DNA of 40,484 nucleotides from the NCBI GenBank assembly GCA_036266155.1, contig DATANR010000510.1:1-40484 (forward strand), written 5' to 3'. Below the pieces are notes generated by a model. It searched no databases and was not told where the DNA came from. It saw only the letters and a list, made by a program, of their open reading frames with translations. The stretch comes from SIAJ01 sp036266155 (lineage in GTDB: Bacteria; Planctomycetota; Planctomycetia; Gemmatales; Gemmataceae). Positions 32,061 through 40,484 of this stretch are shown in pieces; position 1 is the stretch's first letter, and the number at the start of each line of letters is the position of its first letter. Position numbers and translations under genes: made by a program.

Positions 32061-32543
32061 TCAAACCGTCACCAGCCTGAACGCCACGCGCCGTCCATGC
32101 CGATGCTCGAGCAAACTCGCCCGGCTTCGTTGTCGCAGCACTTGAACGTGAGTGTTCACACGAGCACGCGTCGCCGTTGGAAACTCCTTCACCAACTCGA
32201 CGAACACTTCGTTGACGGCGCGGAACTCCTCGCCGTTAAGCAACTCGTTGATACGCGCAGCCTGAGTGCCGCGGGTGAACCCCCACGGATCAAGGTCACG
32301 CGGCTCGCCCGGCTCGACGTCGCCGGCCGACAGCCGTTCGCATTCTTCCCACTTCGCGGCGAAGCGGTCGACGAGTGCGGCCATCTCGGTCGGTTCGTCA
32401 TCATCGCCAGCCGCTGTCCCGTGGATGTCGCGAGCCTCGCGCGCAGCGTCTTGAATGAGCCCGGCAAGAGCGGGCGCACGGCCCGAGGAGTGAGCCATCC
32501 AATGTAGCCAGAGGGCAAGCGATTCGATTGGATCGTCGTGCAT
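32061..32543 (-). CDS. Hypothetical protein coupled to the integrase
   Basis: About 160 aa. MHDDPIESLALWLHWMAHSS, a helical middle (EMAALVDRFAAKWEECERLS), then LNGEEFRAVNEVFVELVKEF and TRARVNTHVQVLRQRSRASL, the last possibly an HTH. Its ATG overlaps the integrase stop (TGATG). Function unknown. Confidence 0.6.
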   Translation of the reverse strand: MHDDPIESLALWLHWMAHSSGRAPALAGLIQDAAREARDIHGTAAGDDDEPTEMAALVDRFAAKWEECERLSAGDVEPGEPRDLDPWGFTRGTQAARINELLNGEEFRAVNEVFVELVKEFPTATRARVNTHVQVLRQRSRASLLEHRHGRRVAFRLVTV

Positions 32544-33706
32544 CACCTTTGCCCCTTGCTATCGGCATTTGGTTTCCCGGCGAGCAGCCACTGCCGAACA
32601 TGGTCGACGACAGCCTGTAGCCGCTCGTCCCCGATCTTCTCTCTGTACACGGCGGCCATCGTGTCATCGGCGTGGCCCATAATCAAATCGATAGCGGCCG
32701 AGTCTTTTACTTCGTCAGCCTTGGTTCTGAAAACGTGTCGTAACGTGTACATACCGCCCGGCACTTCGACGCCGACCTCGCCAACAATCCGGCGAAACGC
32801 CTGCGACGCTGTGTCATTGCGGAAGCCACGTTTCTCAATTCCACGATCGACAAACCGAACCCAGCGTCGCCCCCGCGTGGTCAGGAACACGCAGACATCA
32901 TCCGCCGGATCATGCGGAGCTGGCCGCGTCTCGGCGACAGCTTTCAACGCTTCAGCAGTCTCGGTCCATAACGGACAGCGACGTGCGATGCCGGTCTTTC
33001 GGCGTGGGGACTCCAGCCAGCCAGGTCTGGCATCCAGATCTGACCGTTCCAGATTCGAACAGTCAGTCTGGCCGTAGCCGCAGTTGAGCCCCAGCAGGAT
33101 CATCGCGCGAATTTGGACGTCGGCGCCTTCGATCAACTTCCAGAGGTCGGCCGGTTCGATGAGTTTGGCGTTCTTCCGCGACCGCTCAAGACGCATAACA
33201 CGCTTCGGCGGCTTGTCGAACTGGTCGCCGTACCGCATCGGTACTTCGATCAATCCGCTCTTGTACGCGAAGATGAAGAGCGTGCGGACCATTTGCACGA
33301 ACTTCGCCAATGCCGGCGGACCCAACCGCTTGGCGGCCTTGGCCCGGAGCTTGCCGAAGTCGCTCGGCTGGATGCTCATGACGGGCTTCAGCCGGCCAAA
33401 GGCCTCGACGAGCGTCTCGCCGGTCCGGTGATACTCGGCCCACTGGCGTGCCGAAAGCTCGCCCGAGTCAACACGCAGCCGCTTGGCAGAGAGGAACTCG
33501 TTGACGAGGTCCTTCAATACCGTCGACTTGGCTGCACGCCGAGGCGACTTTCCGTCCTTGATGTCGTCCCATTCTTCACGATAGCGCCGCTCTGCCGCTT
33601 CCGGCTCGGTCCCGAAATAGTAAAATTGGCCCTTGTGCTTCTTGCACCATTGGCCGGAAGGATGTAACCATAAAGGGAACTTGCTGCCGGGTTTTCGTGT
33701 TGTCAT
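32543..33706 (-). CDS. Tyrosine recombinase (integrase), form lacking the first catalytic Arg
   Basis: 387 aa from the ATG at 33706; no strong ribosome site. Core-binding domain about 60-165; catalytic domain about 180-370. The usual G-L-R-x-G-E is GLNCGYGQTD, so the first catalytic Arg is Asn (about N208). The second box is YTLRHVF instead of H-x-L-R-H. Present are Lys (KTG, about 237), Arg (323), His in MGHADD (345) and Tyr in AAVYRE (354). I recall other planctomycete integrases of this form. It is the first gene of the leftward block and lies 130 bases from tRNA-Ser, with an ACATTC/GAATGT inverted repeat at 33742-33757 between them. Confidence 0.8.
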   Translation of the reverse strand: MTTRKPGSKFPLWLHPSGQWCKKHKGQFYYFGTEPEAAERRYREEWDDIKDGKSPRRAAKSTVLKDLVNEFLSAKRLRVDSGELSARQWAEYHRTGETLVEAFGRLKPVMSIQPSDFGKLRAKAAKRLGPPALAKFVQMVRTLFIFAYKSGLIEVPMRYGDQFDKPPKRVMRLERSRKNAKLIEPADLWKLIEGADVQIRAMILLGLNCGYGQTDCSNLERSDLDARPGWLESPRRKTGIARRCPLWTETAEALKAVAETRPAPHDPADDVCVFLTTRGRRWVRFVDRGIEKRGFRNDTASQAFRRIVGEVGVEVPGGMYTLRHVFRTKADEVKDSAAIDLIMGHADDTMAAVYREKIGDERLQAVVDHVRQWLLAGKPNADSKGQR

Positions 33707-33835
33707 TGTGACCACACCCGCCATTAGCACTACAAAGAATCACATTCAACAGAATGTTATCCGGTGTAGGATTGGGTGTAGTTGTTTTAGCCGAAGCAAG
33801 AGGCAAGAGAGCAAAGAGTCTAGATTTGTAATGCC

Positions 33836-33924
33836 GGAGAGGTGGCTGAGTGGTCGAAAGCACCGCTTTGCTAAAGCGGCGTAGGGGTAAAACCTTACCG
33901 CGGGTTCGAATCCCGCCCTCTCCG
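33836..33924 (+). tRNA. serX: tRNA-Ser (anticodon GCU)
   Basis: Acceptor stem GGAGAGG (33836-33842) pairs with CCTCTCC (33917-33923), discriminator G at 33924. The anticodon stem-loop is at 33863-33879 with GCT at 33870-33872. A long variable arm, typical of serine tRNAs, precedes the T arm (GGGTTCGAATCCC). CCA is not encoded. It lies between two divergent integrase genes and is a likely attachment site. Confidence 0.95.
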
Positions 33925-34055
33925 CTTGTTCGTCGGCCTGCGTGACATAAATGCTTGTTACGCAGGCTTTTTCATTTCCCGGACTTCACCGGGATCACCC
34001 GTTTGTGGCAGTGTTTGTGGCGTTTTGTGGCGGGAACCCTCTCTGAGGAGGCCCC

Positions 34056-35423
34056 ATGTCGCGTCGCGCATCCACATTCAAGATCGGCAAAGTACAAGTC
34101 TACTTGCGGAGCAATGTCTGGTACCTGTGCTACCACGAACACGGCAAACGCCAGCGCCCGCGCGTCGGCAATGACTTGGCTGCTGCCAAGCAACTCGCTG
34201 CTCAGGTCAACGCCCAGCTCGCCATCGGTTCGCCAGCAGCCACGAGCTTTCAGGCAATCGCAATTCCGGAGTTGCGTCGATTGTGGCTGGAACATCATGA
34301 GCACGTTCTTCGATCGTCCGTTCACACCATCAACCGCTATCGCACGGCTACCGATCATTTGCTTCGGTTCCTGGAACATCGACCGGTCCGCCATGCGTCC
34401 CACTTCCACGTCGCCCACGCGGAATCGTTCGTACGCCATTTTCGGCAACTGGAGGTCTCGCCCAATGGCCACTTGAAAACAGCAAAGCGGCCGTTGATGG
34501 ACAAGGGCCTGCGTTACATACTGGAATGTTGTCGTGCCCTCTTTAGCTTCGCAGCGAAGCGTCGCCATTTGCCGCCATACGCCGACAACCCCTTCTCGGC
34601 TCTTGAAGTGGATCGGATACCAATTGAACGTGCCCGGCCGATCCACTTGATGACGCTCGACCAAGAGCGGGCCTTCCTTGAAGCGTGCGACGACTGGCAG
34701 TTCCCCCTCTTCCTCACCCTGCTGTTGACCGGTCTTCGACCTGGTGAGGCCTGCCACCTCCTATTACCCGACGATGTTGACCTGGACGAAGGAGTAGTCC
34801 GCATCCGCAACAAGCCTGCGCTCGGGTGGCAGGTCAAGACCCGTTGTGAACGTGACATCCCGTTGATTCCGGTTCTCGCCAATGTGCTCCGTGTTCACGT
34901 TGCTGGCCGTCAGTGTGGCCCGGTCTTTCGTCGTCGACGTTGGTGCGACGAGCGATGCACTTTTGACATTTCAACTCTCGACAAGGTAGCGATCGCAGCC
35001 AAGCAACGCATCGACAATGCATCCTCGGCCTTGGTAGAACCGATCACACGCGCGGCGCGCGGCCGAGTCCTTCGGCGCTTGTGGTGGGATCTCGGGGCGA
35101 TCAAGGAAGATCGCGTACGAACCGAGTTCATGCGCTTAACGACTAAGATTGGCCTGCCAGACCAAACGGCTCCCAAAGCTCTACGGCACATGTTCGCCAC
35201 CGCTCTTCAAGATGGCCGAGTAGATCCGTTAATTCGCAACTTGCTCATGGGCCATGCCGCCGCGAACTCGAGGACCGCGGGGCACGGGCTTGGGATGACT
35301 GCGGTCTATTCTCATTCCCGGCCGGCGACAATTCGCCAGCAACTCGAAGAGGCCATGGCGGCTCGGTCTGCAATCTCGGTTACCAGACGGTGGATTGAGG
35401 TAAAGGCGGGCAAAGGTGATTGA
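34056..35423 (+). CDS. Tyrosine recombinase with a canonical active site
   Basis: 455 aa; GAGGAGG lies just upstream of the ATG. N-terminal arm/core-binding domain about 1-190 (VHTINRYRTATDHLLRFLEH); catalytic domain about 195-425. Catalytic residues: R228 (TGLRPGE), K261, R377 with H378 (ALRHMF), H400 (LMGHA) and Y418 (TAVYSHS). An insertion of about 70 residues separates the Lys and the second Arg (RRRRWCDERCTFDISTLDK and following). It starts 131 bases past the tRNA 3' end and is transcribed away from it, the usual position for an element integrated at a tRNA 3' end and extending rightward. It is not closely similar to the integrase on the other side. Confidence 0.85.
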   Translation: MSRRASTFKIGKVQVYLRSNVWYLCYHEHGKRQRPRVGNDLAAAKQLAAQVNAQLAIGSPAATSFQAIAIPELRRLWLEHHEHVLRSSVHTINRYRTATDHLLRFLEHRPVRHASHFHVAHAESFVRHFRQLEVSPNGHLKTAKRPLMDKGLRYILECCRALFSFAAKRRHLPPYADNPFSALEVDRIPIERARPIHLMTLDQERAFLEACDDWQFPLFLTLLLTGLRPGEACHLLLPDDVDLDEGVVRIRNKPALGWQVKTRCERDIPLIPVLANVLRVHVAGRQCGPVFRRRRWCDERCTFDISTLDKVAIAAKQRIDNASSALVEPITRAARGRVLRRLWWDLGAIKEDRVRTEFMRLTTKIGLPDQTAPKALRHMFATALQDGRVDPLIRNLLMGHAAANSRTAGHGLGMTAVYSHSRPATIRQQLEEAMAARSAISVTRRWIEVKAGKGD

Positions 35424-36609
35424 TCGGAACAAAGCAAATTTGCGGACGCTTGCTCGTTAAGTGATCGCGACTTGTTCATTCGAACTGAGTCACGGCGGAA
35501 GAAAGTGATCGGGTATGATGACGGAAGCGGCGCTCCCAATGATGATTGGGTCAGTTGCGAGGCGCAGAAGCAAGGAACGATCATCCTCCGCTGTCGACAG
35601 TAGTCTTCGAACAAGGGCCTGAATCGCTGAATTGTCGCTGAAGACGGCCATCGTCGGTCAAGCGTGCCAGTGCTTGCATTAGAGACCGTTTCGGGAACGC
35701 TTTCACGGAATTGGGAACCACGTTCCGAAGCTTCGGTCGAGGTGACCGAAGCAGCCAAAATTCCGGCTCGGGGACAGTCTCCGGCGAAGGAGGTCGGGAA
35801 TGACTTGCCCCTGCGGGCCTGCCGGCTGGCGACAATCATCGCTTTCCTCAGACGGCCGAGAAAGTTCAGTAACTCGGTTGGGTTCGTGGTCGTGGGCACG
35901 TGAGTTAGCTCAGCAGAGTCGGCGGAGCGTTTTACGGCGAAGTCAACAGGAACACGGTTCCGTCCTGTATGCCAGGGCCAAATGGTTACCGTTCGGCTCC
36001 CCGGCAATGGTTGCCAAGCGGCCGGCAAGCGACATATCCGGGACAAGGGGGTTTGTTGAGGCGAGGTCGGGAAAGTGGCGCTGTCGTCGCTCATCCAAAT
36101 GGGAACTTTGCCGCTGCGGCCTATACCGACCAGCCGGACCTTTCCCGTCGCGTCAGTCCAGAACGTGCGAACCTGGAGCAAATCGCCAATCACCCAGATG
36201 AGGCTCGAGTCGGCTAGGACGCGTTTGTCCAAAAGTTGGCGATTCCCCGCACTGCCGGAGCGCCCATCCACTCCGGATCAAGAATTCGGAATGGCAATTA
36301 TTCGCTTGCATTTCCCCTTTGTTGTGGACAAAATTCCTTTGTGGGGTCGCTCAGCACTTTTAAATGCTTGACCCGTGTGACACTGCCTAAAGATCCCGGA
36401 CACGCCTCGATTCCTCAGCGTGCATTCGCAGGTTAACCGAAGACATCACCGCAGTTCCATTGGATGGCCGGCGGCGCATAGCAGGCCCTTATAGACCGCG
36501 TCGAACATCGCGGGCAGGTTTCGCGCTCGCGGAGCTGCTCTGCGCGACAAGTGATTGCTGGTCTAATTTCGGCACTTGCATCAGGACTCTCGTGCATAGG
36601 AAGTAATCA
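35424..36609. other. Decayed stretch without a supported gene
   Basis: Open frames exist on both strands (for example leftward 35312-36271 and rightward 35800-36201), but they have no ribosome sites or recognisable domains, and the leftward one runs into the integrase. Two loosely similar segments (GAGGTCGGGAA at about 35787 and 36061, each followed by TGCGGCCT-type sequence) hint at an old internal duplication. The last 60 bases before 36610 carry the AGGAAG ribosome site of the RHS gene. Confidence 0.5.
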
Positions 36610-39600
36610 ATGAAGAACTTCAAGAAGCGCGTAGGAGACTGGCTCCGATCGAAACCGCAACTTACTGTCCGGTGCGGCAATTCTTACTACCGCCTAACCC
36701 GCCTAAAGCTCACTTCGCTTGAGGACCGTATCACCCCGGCCCTGCCCGATCTCGTGGGGTTTGACTTCCGGCCATCCGGTTTCCCCACCGCGTACATGCA
36801 TGTCGAAGAAGCCTCGCCGTCATGGGGAGACCAGATCCACATCGATTACGCTTACTTGAATCAAGGGGCGGGCTCGACCGCGTCCTCGCAAACCTTTAGC
36901 ATCTCGCTGTACCTCACCACCAACTCGACGATCAATCCGGCCACGGATTTTCGGCTGGCTCACCTGGTGAATTCCGGGTTCACAGTTCCGGCGTTCAATT
37001 CAGGAAGTTTCTGGATTTTCACGCTCACCCTGCCCGCATCCAATCCGTTGTCCCCGCTCACTTCCGGACCGTTTACGCTCGGCGCCTTTATCGATGCCGA
37101 TAACACCGTCGCGGAAACGAACGACAGCAACAACATCAACCAGGGAACCGCCAAAGACTTGACGACCGTCAACATTCTGTCCCCGGCGGCCGTGGTCACC
37201 GATTCGCAAGGGTCGTCCTCCGATCACGCCATTAATTTCGGCTCGGTTGTCACGGACGGCGTCGGCAACGCACTAACTACCCAGACGGTGACGCTGACGG
37301 ATAGTGCGGCACGCTCCCTGCTCAAAGTCCTGCAGAATGGCATCAGTTTGACGGCGGGGACGAACTTCCACATTGTCAACATTCTGAGCAACAAGCTGTC
37401 TCAGACGGTCAACGTCGCCGGCGGAAATAGCCTGCTTGCCGCCAACAGCTCGGAGGCTTGGACGATTCAGCTTTCGTTCGATCCACTCGCCACCGGCTCG
37501 CTCACCGACACGCTGAAGATTCAGACCGACGATCCCGCCAATCCCATAATCAACGTCGCGCTCTCCGGCACGGGGACGCCGCAGTCCAACCTTGTCGTCA
37601 CGAACCCGTCGAGCCAGACACTGAACTTCGGCAACGTCGCGGTGGACGGCGCCGGCGGGGCCAAGGGTACGGCGACGGTGACCTTAGCGAACAACGGCAG
37701 CGGGCCATTGAATGTGAGCCAGAACGGCATCACGGTGGCCGCCGGACCCTTCGCCGTAACCGGCATCGTTAGCAGCACCCAGGGAACAATTAATTTGGCG
37801 ACTGGGCCAAAGACCATGGCGGCGGGAGGCGCGGAAACGTGGACCGTTTCGTTAACCTTTGATCCGACGGCAACCGGGCTATTCCAGGTTCCCCTGACCA
37901 TCACGACTGATGCACCATTGACCCCTACCGTTGTCGTAAGCCTTCTTGGCACGGGTCAGACACCACAGCATCTGGTGGTTGTGCCGACTTCGGTTGCGTT
38001 TGGCAGCGTGCCAGCGGACGGCCCTGGGCTTCAGTTAGCCACGCAAACGGTCACGCTCACGAACACGGGTCAGCTACCACTCCAAGTCAACCAGAACGGT
38101 ATGACGCTGGTCACCGGCACCCACTTTAAGATCGCAAGCGTCGCCAGCAGCACACAAGGAGTCATCAATCTTGGTTCAGGTCCGGCCACGCTCGCCGGCA
38201 GCAGTGCCGAAACTTGGACCGCCACGTTGCAATTCGATCCTTCGGCGGCGGGGTCCCTGTCAGACACGTTCCGCATTGTGAGTAACGATCCTGCCACTCC
38301 CACGCTCAACGTCTCGTTGACCGGCACTGGGCTCGACCAGCCCATCCTCGTCGTTACCGATTCCGACACGCCGAATAATGACCTGATCCAGGGGTTCCCA
38401 GCCACGCTCAACGATGGCACGGGCGGCAAATCCTCACTACAGACACTAACGCTGACGAACATCGGCACGCAGCCGCTCGTCGTGTCGCAGAACGGAATCA
38501 CATTCACCACGGGTACGAACTACCAGATTGTCAGCGTTGTTTCGTCGACAAACGGCAGCATCAACCTCGCGGCAGGCAGTGGAACCATCGCGATCAAGAG
38601 CGCGGAGACTTGGACGGTCACGGTTCGCTTCGATCCGCTCAGCAACGGTACGATCTCCGATACGCTGCACATTGCCAGCAACGATCCGGTTCATCCGACG
38701 ACCAATGTCGCTCTGAATGGGCAGGGTGTCGTGCCAACGGTCGCGGCAATTTACCCGATGCAGGCCGTTCACGTCTCGGCTAGCCGTGCCTATCGGCTCA
38801 CCTGGAACGGCGTTTACGTGCCCGGCACCGGCACGGTCTCGCTCTATTACGACACCGACCGCAATTCCGCGTCGGGCCTCGTCGCCATCGTTAGCAGTCT
38901 GCCGCAAAAGCAATCCACCTACGATTGGCAAGTGCCCGCCGGCTTGGTCGGCGGGACCTACACGATTTACGTCAAGCTGCAAGACGGCGCCGTCGCGGCG
39001 GCCAATTACGCGGCCGGCAGCCTCACGGTCGATGCCGCCAACAGCGATCGCCTGCTCTCGGCCCCAGTCACCGATACGGCGGCGTACTCGTTGTCCTACG
39101 CCTACAACGGGACGACTTATGTCGCCCCCTATGCGCTTTCGCTCGGAGACAACACGCTCTATCCGACCGGCGGCGGCGTCACGCACGAGTATCACATCTT
39201 CCGCGCGGCCACGCTCGTCGATGCGGACAGCACCGCCTACGACTCCCTCAGCAAGGTCACGTCAACGACCGATTCGAACAGCCAAACGATCACCTACACG
39301 CGCGACTTGCTCTCGCGCGTCACGCACGTCGCCTACCTCGACGGCACGGGGGTGGACTATACCTACGACGCGTCAAGCAATCTATTGACGATGCACGATG
39401 CGACCGGCTGGCAGATTTACGGCTACGACGTCCTTAACCGCCTAACTAGCGTCACTTATTCACCGACCAACAATATCAACGATCCGGCGGCGCTGACGAT
39501 TGGCTACCAATACGACCTCGCCAATCGTCTCGTCGAACTTGATTACCCCAGCGGCAAACGAGTCCTATATGGCTACGACAACGCGGGTAAGCTCACGAGC

Positions 39601-40484
39601 GTGACCGAGAAGAATTCGGGCCAATCCGACCTCGTCACCAACTACACCTATAGCGCAACGACCGGCCTGCTCACGACCGAAACACGGCCCAACGACACGC
39701 AGACGATCTACAGTTACGACAGCAACGGCCAGCTCATCGACATCCTCCATCGGCGGACGAGCACACAAGCACTAGTCCTTCAGTACCACTACACGCTCGA
39801 CGCGGCGAATCGCCGGACGCTCGTCGTCATCACGACGCCGTCCGGCACGACGGCCCAGGCTTACGCCTACGACGATTTGGAACGGCTCGTTCAGGTCACT
39901 TACTCGGACAACAACGGCACAATCGAGTCGACCGACCGCGTGGTCAAGTACACGTACGACCTGAACGGCAACCGGCTGACACAGACGACTTACGCGAGCG
40001 GAGTCGCCAACGGGGCGACGGAAACGCTGACTTATGCCTATGGGTTCGAGGACCGATTGCAGACGGTTACCGACCAAGGCGGCGTGGTCCGGGGGCGTTA
40101 CGCCTATGATTGGCGAGGGAATACGGTCGAATTAGTGACGCCAACGGCGACGACGTTGTTTAAGTACGATGGCCGTAGCCTGTTGGTGAGCGCGGACGAC
40201 GGAACGAATCACGTCGAGTACCAGTACGACGGTGCTGGCCGACGGGTGGCTCAGACAGTGAACGGGCTAGCGACACAGTTTGTGGTTGACCCGTCCAGCG
40301 CGGTCTACCAGACGCTGGAGGAACGCGCCAGCGGCGGATCTCTCAACGCGGGTTATGTATACGGTCTTGATCGAATCGGGGGGGTTCTTCCAGGTTCTTC
40401 GTCTCCCGTTTACTACCTCAAGGACGGGCTCGGGTCCGTTGGATCACTCACGAGCAGCAACGGCTCACTTGTCGGCAATTACTC
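36610..40484 (+). CDS. Giant CARDB / choice-of-anchor / RHS-repeat surface protein (3' end beyond window)
   Basis: Open from the ATG at 36610 (AGGAAG six bases upstream) to the window end, 1291 codons with no stop. In order: export motif LTSLEDRITPAL near residue 38-49; a CARDB-like domain about 60-180 (ADNTVAETNDSNNINQG); four choice-of-anchor D/ASH-type repeats of about 120 residues, each with V-T-L-T, QNGI(T/S), a WT-x-x-L-x-FDP core and a final L-x-G-T-G (37222-38730); an Ig/carbohydrate-binding-like region; then YD/RHS repeats from about 39250 (GYDNAGKLTSVTEKNSG, YDLNGNRLTQTTY). The last visible segment, YYLKDGLGSVGSLTSSNGS, is the end of an RHS core, so a variable C-terminal (often toxin) domain should follow outside the window. 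Likely secreted or surface-anchored. Confidence 0.85.
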   Translation, partial: MKNFKKRVGDWLRSKPQLTVRCGNSYYRLTRLKLTSLEDRITPALPDLVGFDFRPSGFPTAYMHVEEASPSWGDQIHIDYAYLNQGAGSTASSQTFSISLYLTTNSTINPATDFRLAHLVNSGFTVPAFNSGSFWIFTLTLPASNPLSPLTSGPFTLGAFIDADNTVAETNDSNNINQGTAKDLTTVNILSPAAVVTDSQGSSSDHAINFGSVVTDGVGNALTTQTVTLTDSAARSLLKVLQNGISLTAGTNFHIVNILSNKLSQTVNVAGGNSLLAANSSEAWTIQLSFDPLATGSLTDTLKIQTDDPANPIINVALSGTGTPQSNLVVTNPSSQTLNFGNVAVDGAGGAKGTATVTLANNGSGPLNVSQNGITVAAGPFAVTGIVSSTQGTINLATGPKTMAAGGAETWTVSLTFDPTATGLFQVPLTITTDAPLTPTVVVSLLGTGQTPQHLVVVPTSVAFGSVPADGPGLQLATQTVTLTNTGQLPLQVNQNGMTLVTGTHFKIASVASSTQGVINLGSGPATLAGSSAETWTATLQFDPSAAGSLSDTFRIVSNDPATPTLNVSLTGTGLDQPILVVTDSDTPNNDLIQGFPATLNDGTGGKSSLQTLTLTNIGTQPLVVSQNGITFTTGTNYQIVSVVSSTNGSINLAAGSGTIAIKSAETWTVTVRFDPLSNGTISDTLHIASNDPVHPTTNVALNGQGVVPTVAAIYPMQAVHVSASRAYRLTWNGVYVPGTGTVSLYYDTDRNSASGLVAIVSSLPQKQSTYDWQVPAGLVGGTYTIYVKLQDGAVAAANYAAGSLTVDAANSDRLLSAPVTDTAAYSLSYAYNGTTYVAPYALSLGDNTLYPTGGGVTHEYHIFRAATLVDADSTAYDSLSKVTSTTDSNSQTITYTRDLLSRVTHVAYLDGTGVDYTYDASSNLLTMHDATGWQIYGYDVLNRLTSVTYSPTNNINDPAALTIGYQYDLANRLVELDYPSGKRVLYGYDNAGKLTSVTEKNSGQSDLVTNYTYSATTGLLTTETRPNDTQTIYSYDSNGQLIDILHRRTSTQALVLQYHYTLDAANRRTLVVITTPSGTTAQAYAYDDLERLVQVTYSDNNGTIESTDRVVKYTYDLNGNRLTQTTYASGVANGATETLTYAYGFEDRLQTVTDQGGVVRGRYAYDWRGNTVELVTPTATTLFKYDGRSLLVSADDGTNHVEYQYDGAGRRVAQTVNGLATQFVVDPSSAVYQTLEERASGGSLNAGYVYGLDRIGGVLPGSSSPVYYLKDGLGSVGSLTSSNGSLVGNY

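Noticed and set aside
33901..33924. Second copy of the tRNA 3' end as an attachment repeat inside the window
   Set aside because: I scanned for the T-arm and acceptor sequence elsewhere and found no match; the repeat, if any, lies outside the window.
35312..36271. 319-codon leftward open frame next to the second integrase
   Set aside because: It runs into the integrase gene, has no ribosome site and no recognisable sequence; probably a chance frame in GC-rich DNA.
1..40484. CRISPR array, rRNA genes or IS element with transposase
   Set aside because: No regularly spaced repeat-spacer pattern, no rRNA sequence and no transposase motifs were seen in any frame.

Overview
The window looks like accessory DNA from a planctomycete chromosome, probably a Gemmata- or Isosphaera-like genus. 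Four signs support this. Two large exported proteins start with the short Leu-Glu-x-Arg-x-x-Pro-Ala motif typical of planctomycete surface proteins. There are DUF1580-type small proteins. One tyrosine recombinase is of a form I associate with planctomycetes. Other small genes match planctomycete hypotheticals I recall. The DNA is GC-rich and most genes carry clear Shine-Dalgarno sites. The taxon is an inference; no taxonomic marker is present.

Layout. (1) 1-2834: host-like genes, an exported beta-propeller protein with a PEGA-like tail and a four-helix membrane protein. (2) 2911-9110: a patchwork of small hypotheticals, HTH proteins, an FRG-domain gene, and decayed or truncated copies, including partial second copies of two genes that overlap head-to-head at 2911-3457. 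(3) 9111-12197: a phage- or plasmid-like control module. A leftward operon (DUF1580, excisionase-like HTH, SWIM zinc finger, 59-aa membrane protein) is divergent from a small XRE repressor, with four copies of a 12-bp operator-like element between them. (4) 12286-15165: rightward cargo genes, among them a complete paralogue of RNA polymerase alpha with an altered C-terminal domain and a C-terminal extension, overlapping a gene of unknown function. (5) 15280-33706: a long leftward prophage-type block. In transcription order it holds a tyrosine integrase, small regulators, a replication initiator-like protein with internal iteron-like repeats, DnaB helicase, a ParB/Toprim fusion, a YfbU-family protein, terminase small and large subunits, and then tail genes with a lambda G/GT-like programmed -1 frameshift (slippery GGGAAAA). 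Between terminase and tail genes, where portal and capsid genes would be expected, there is instead a rightward pair: a three-helix membrane protein and a pesticin-like muramidase carrying the planctomycete export motif. (6) 33836-33924: tRNA-Ser(GCU). (7) 34056-35423: a second, divergent tyrosine recombinase next to the tRNA 3' end. (8) 35424-36609: decayed DNA. (9) 36610 to the window edge: the first 1291 codons of a giant CARDB/choice-of-anchor/RHS-repeat surface protein, cut off by the window.

The prophage block has integration, replication, packaging and tail functions but no recognisable portal, protease or major capsid gene. It is either a defective prophage or an element that borrows capsids. 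The most unusual items are the RNA polymerase alpha paralogue and its partner, the ParB-Toprim fusion, the tail-gene frameshift site, the export-tagged muramidase, and the two opposed recombinases flanking one tRNA. All calls come from reading the sequence; no database search was possible.
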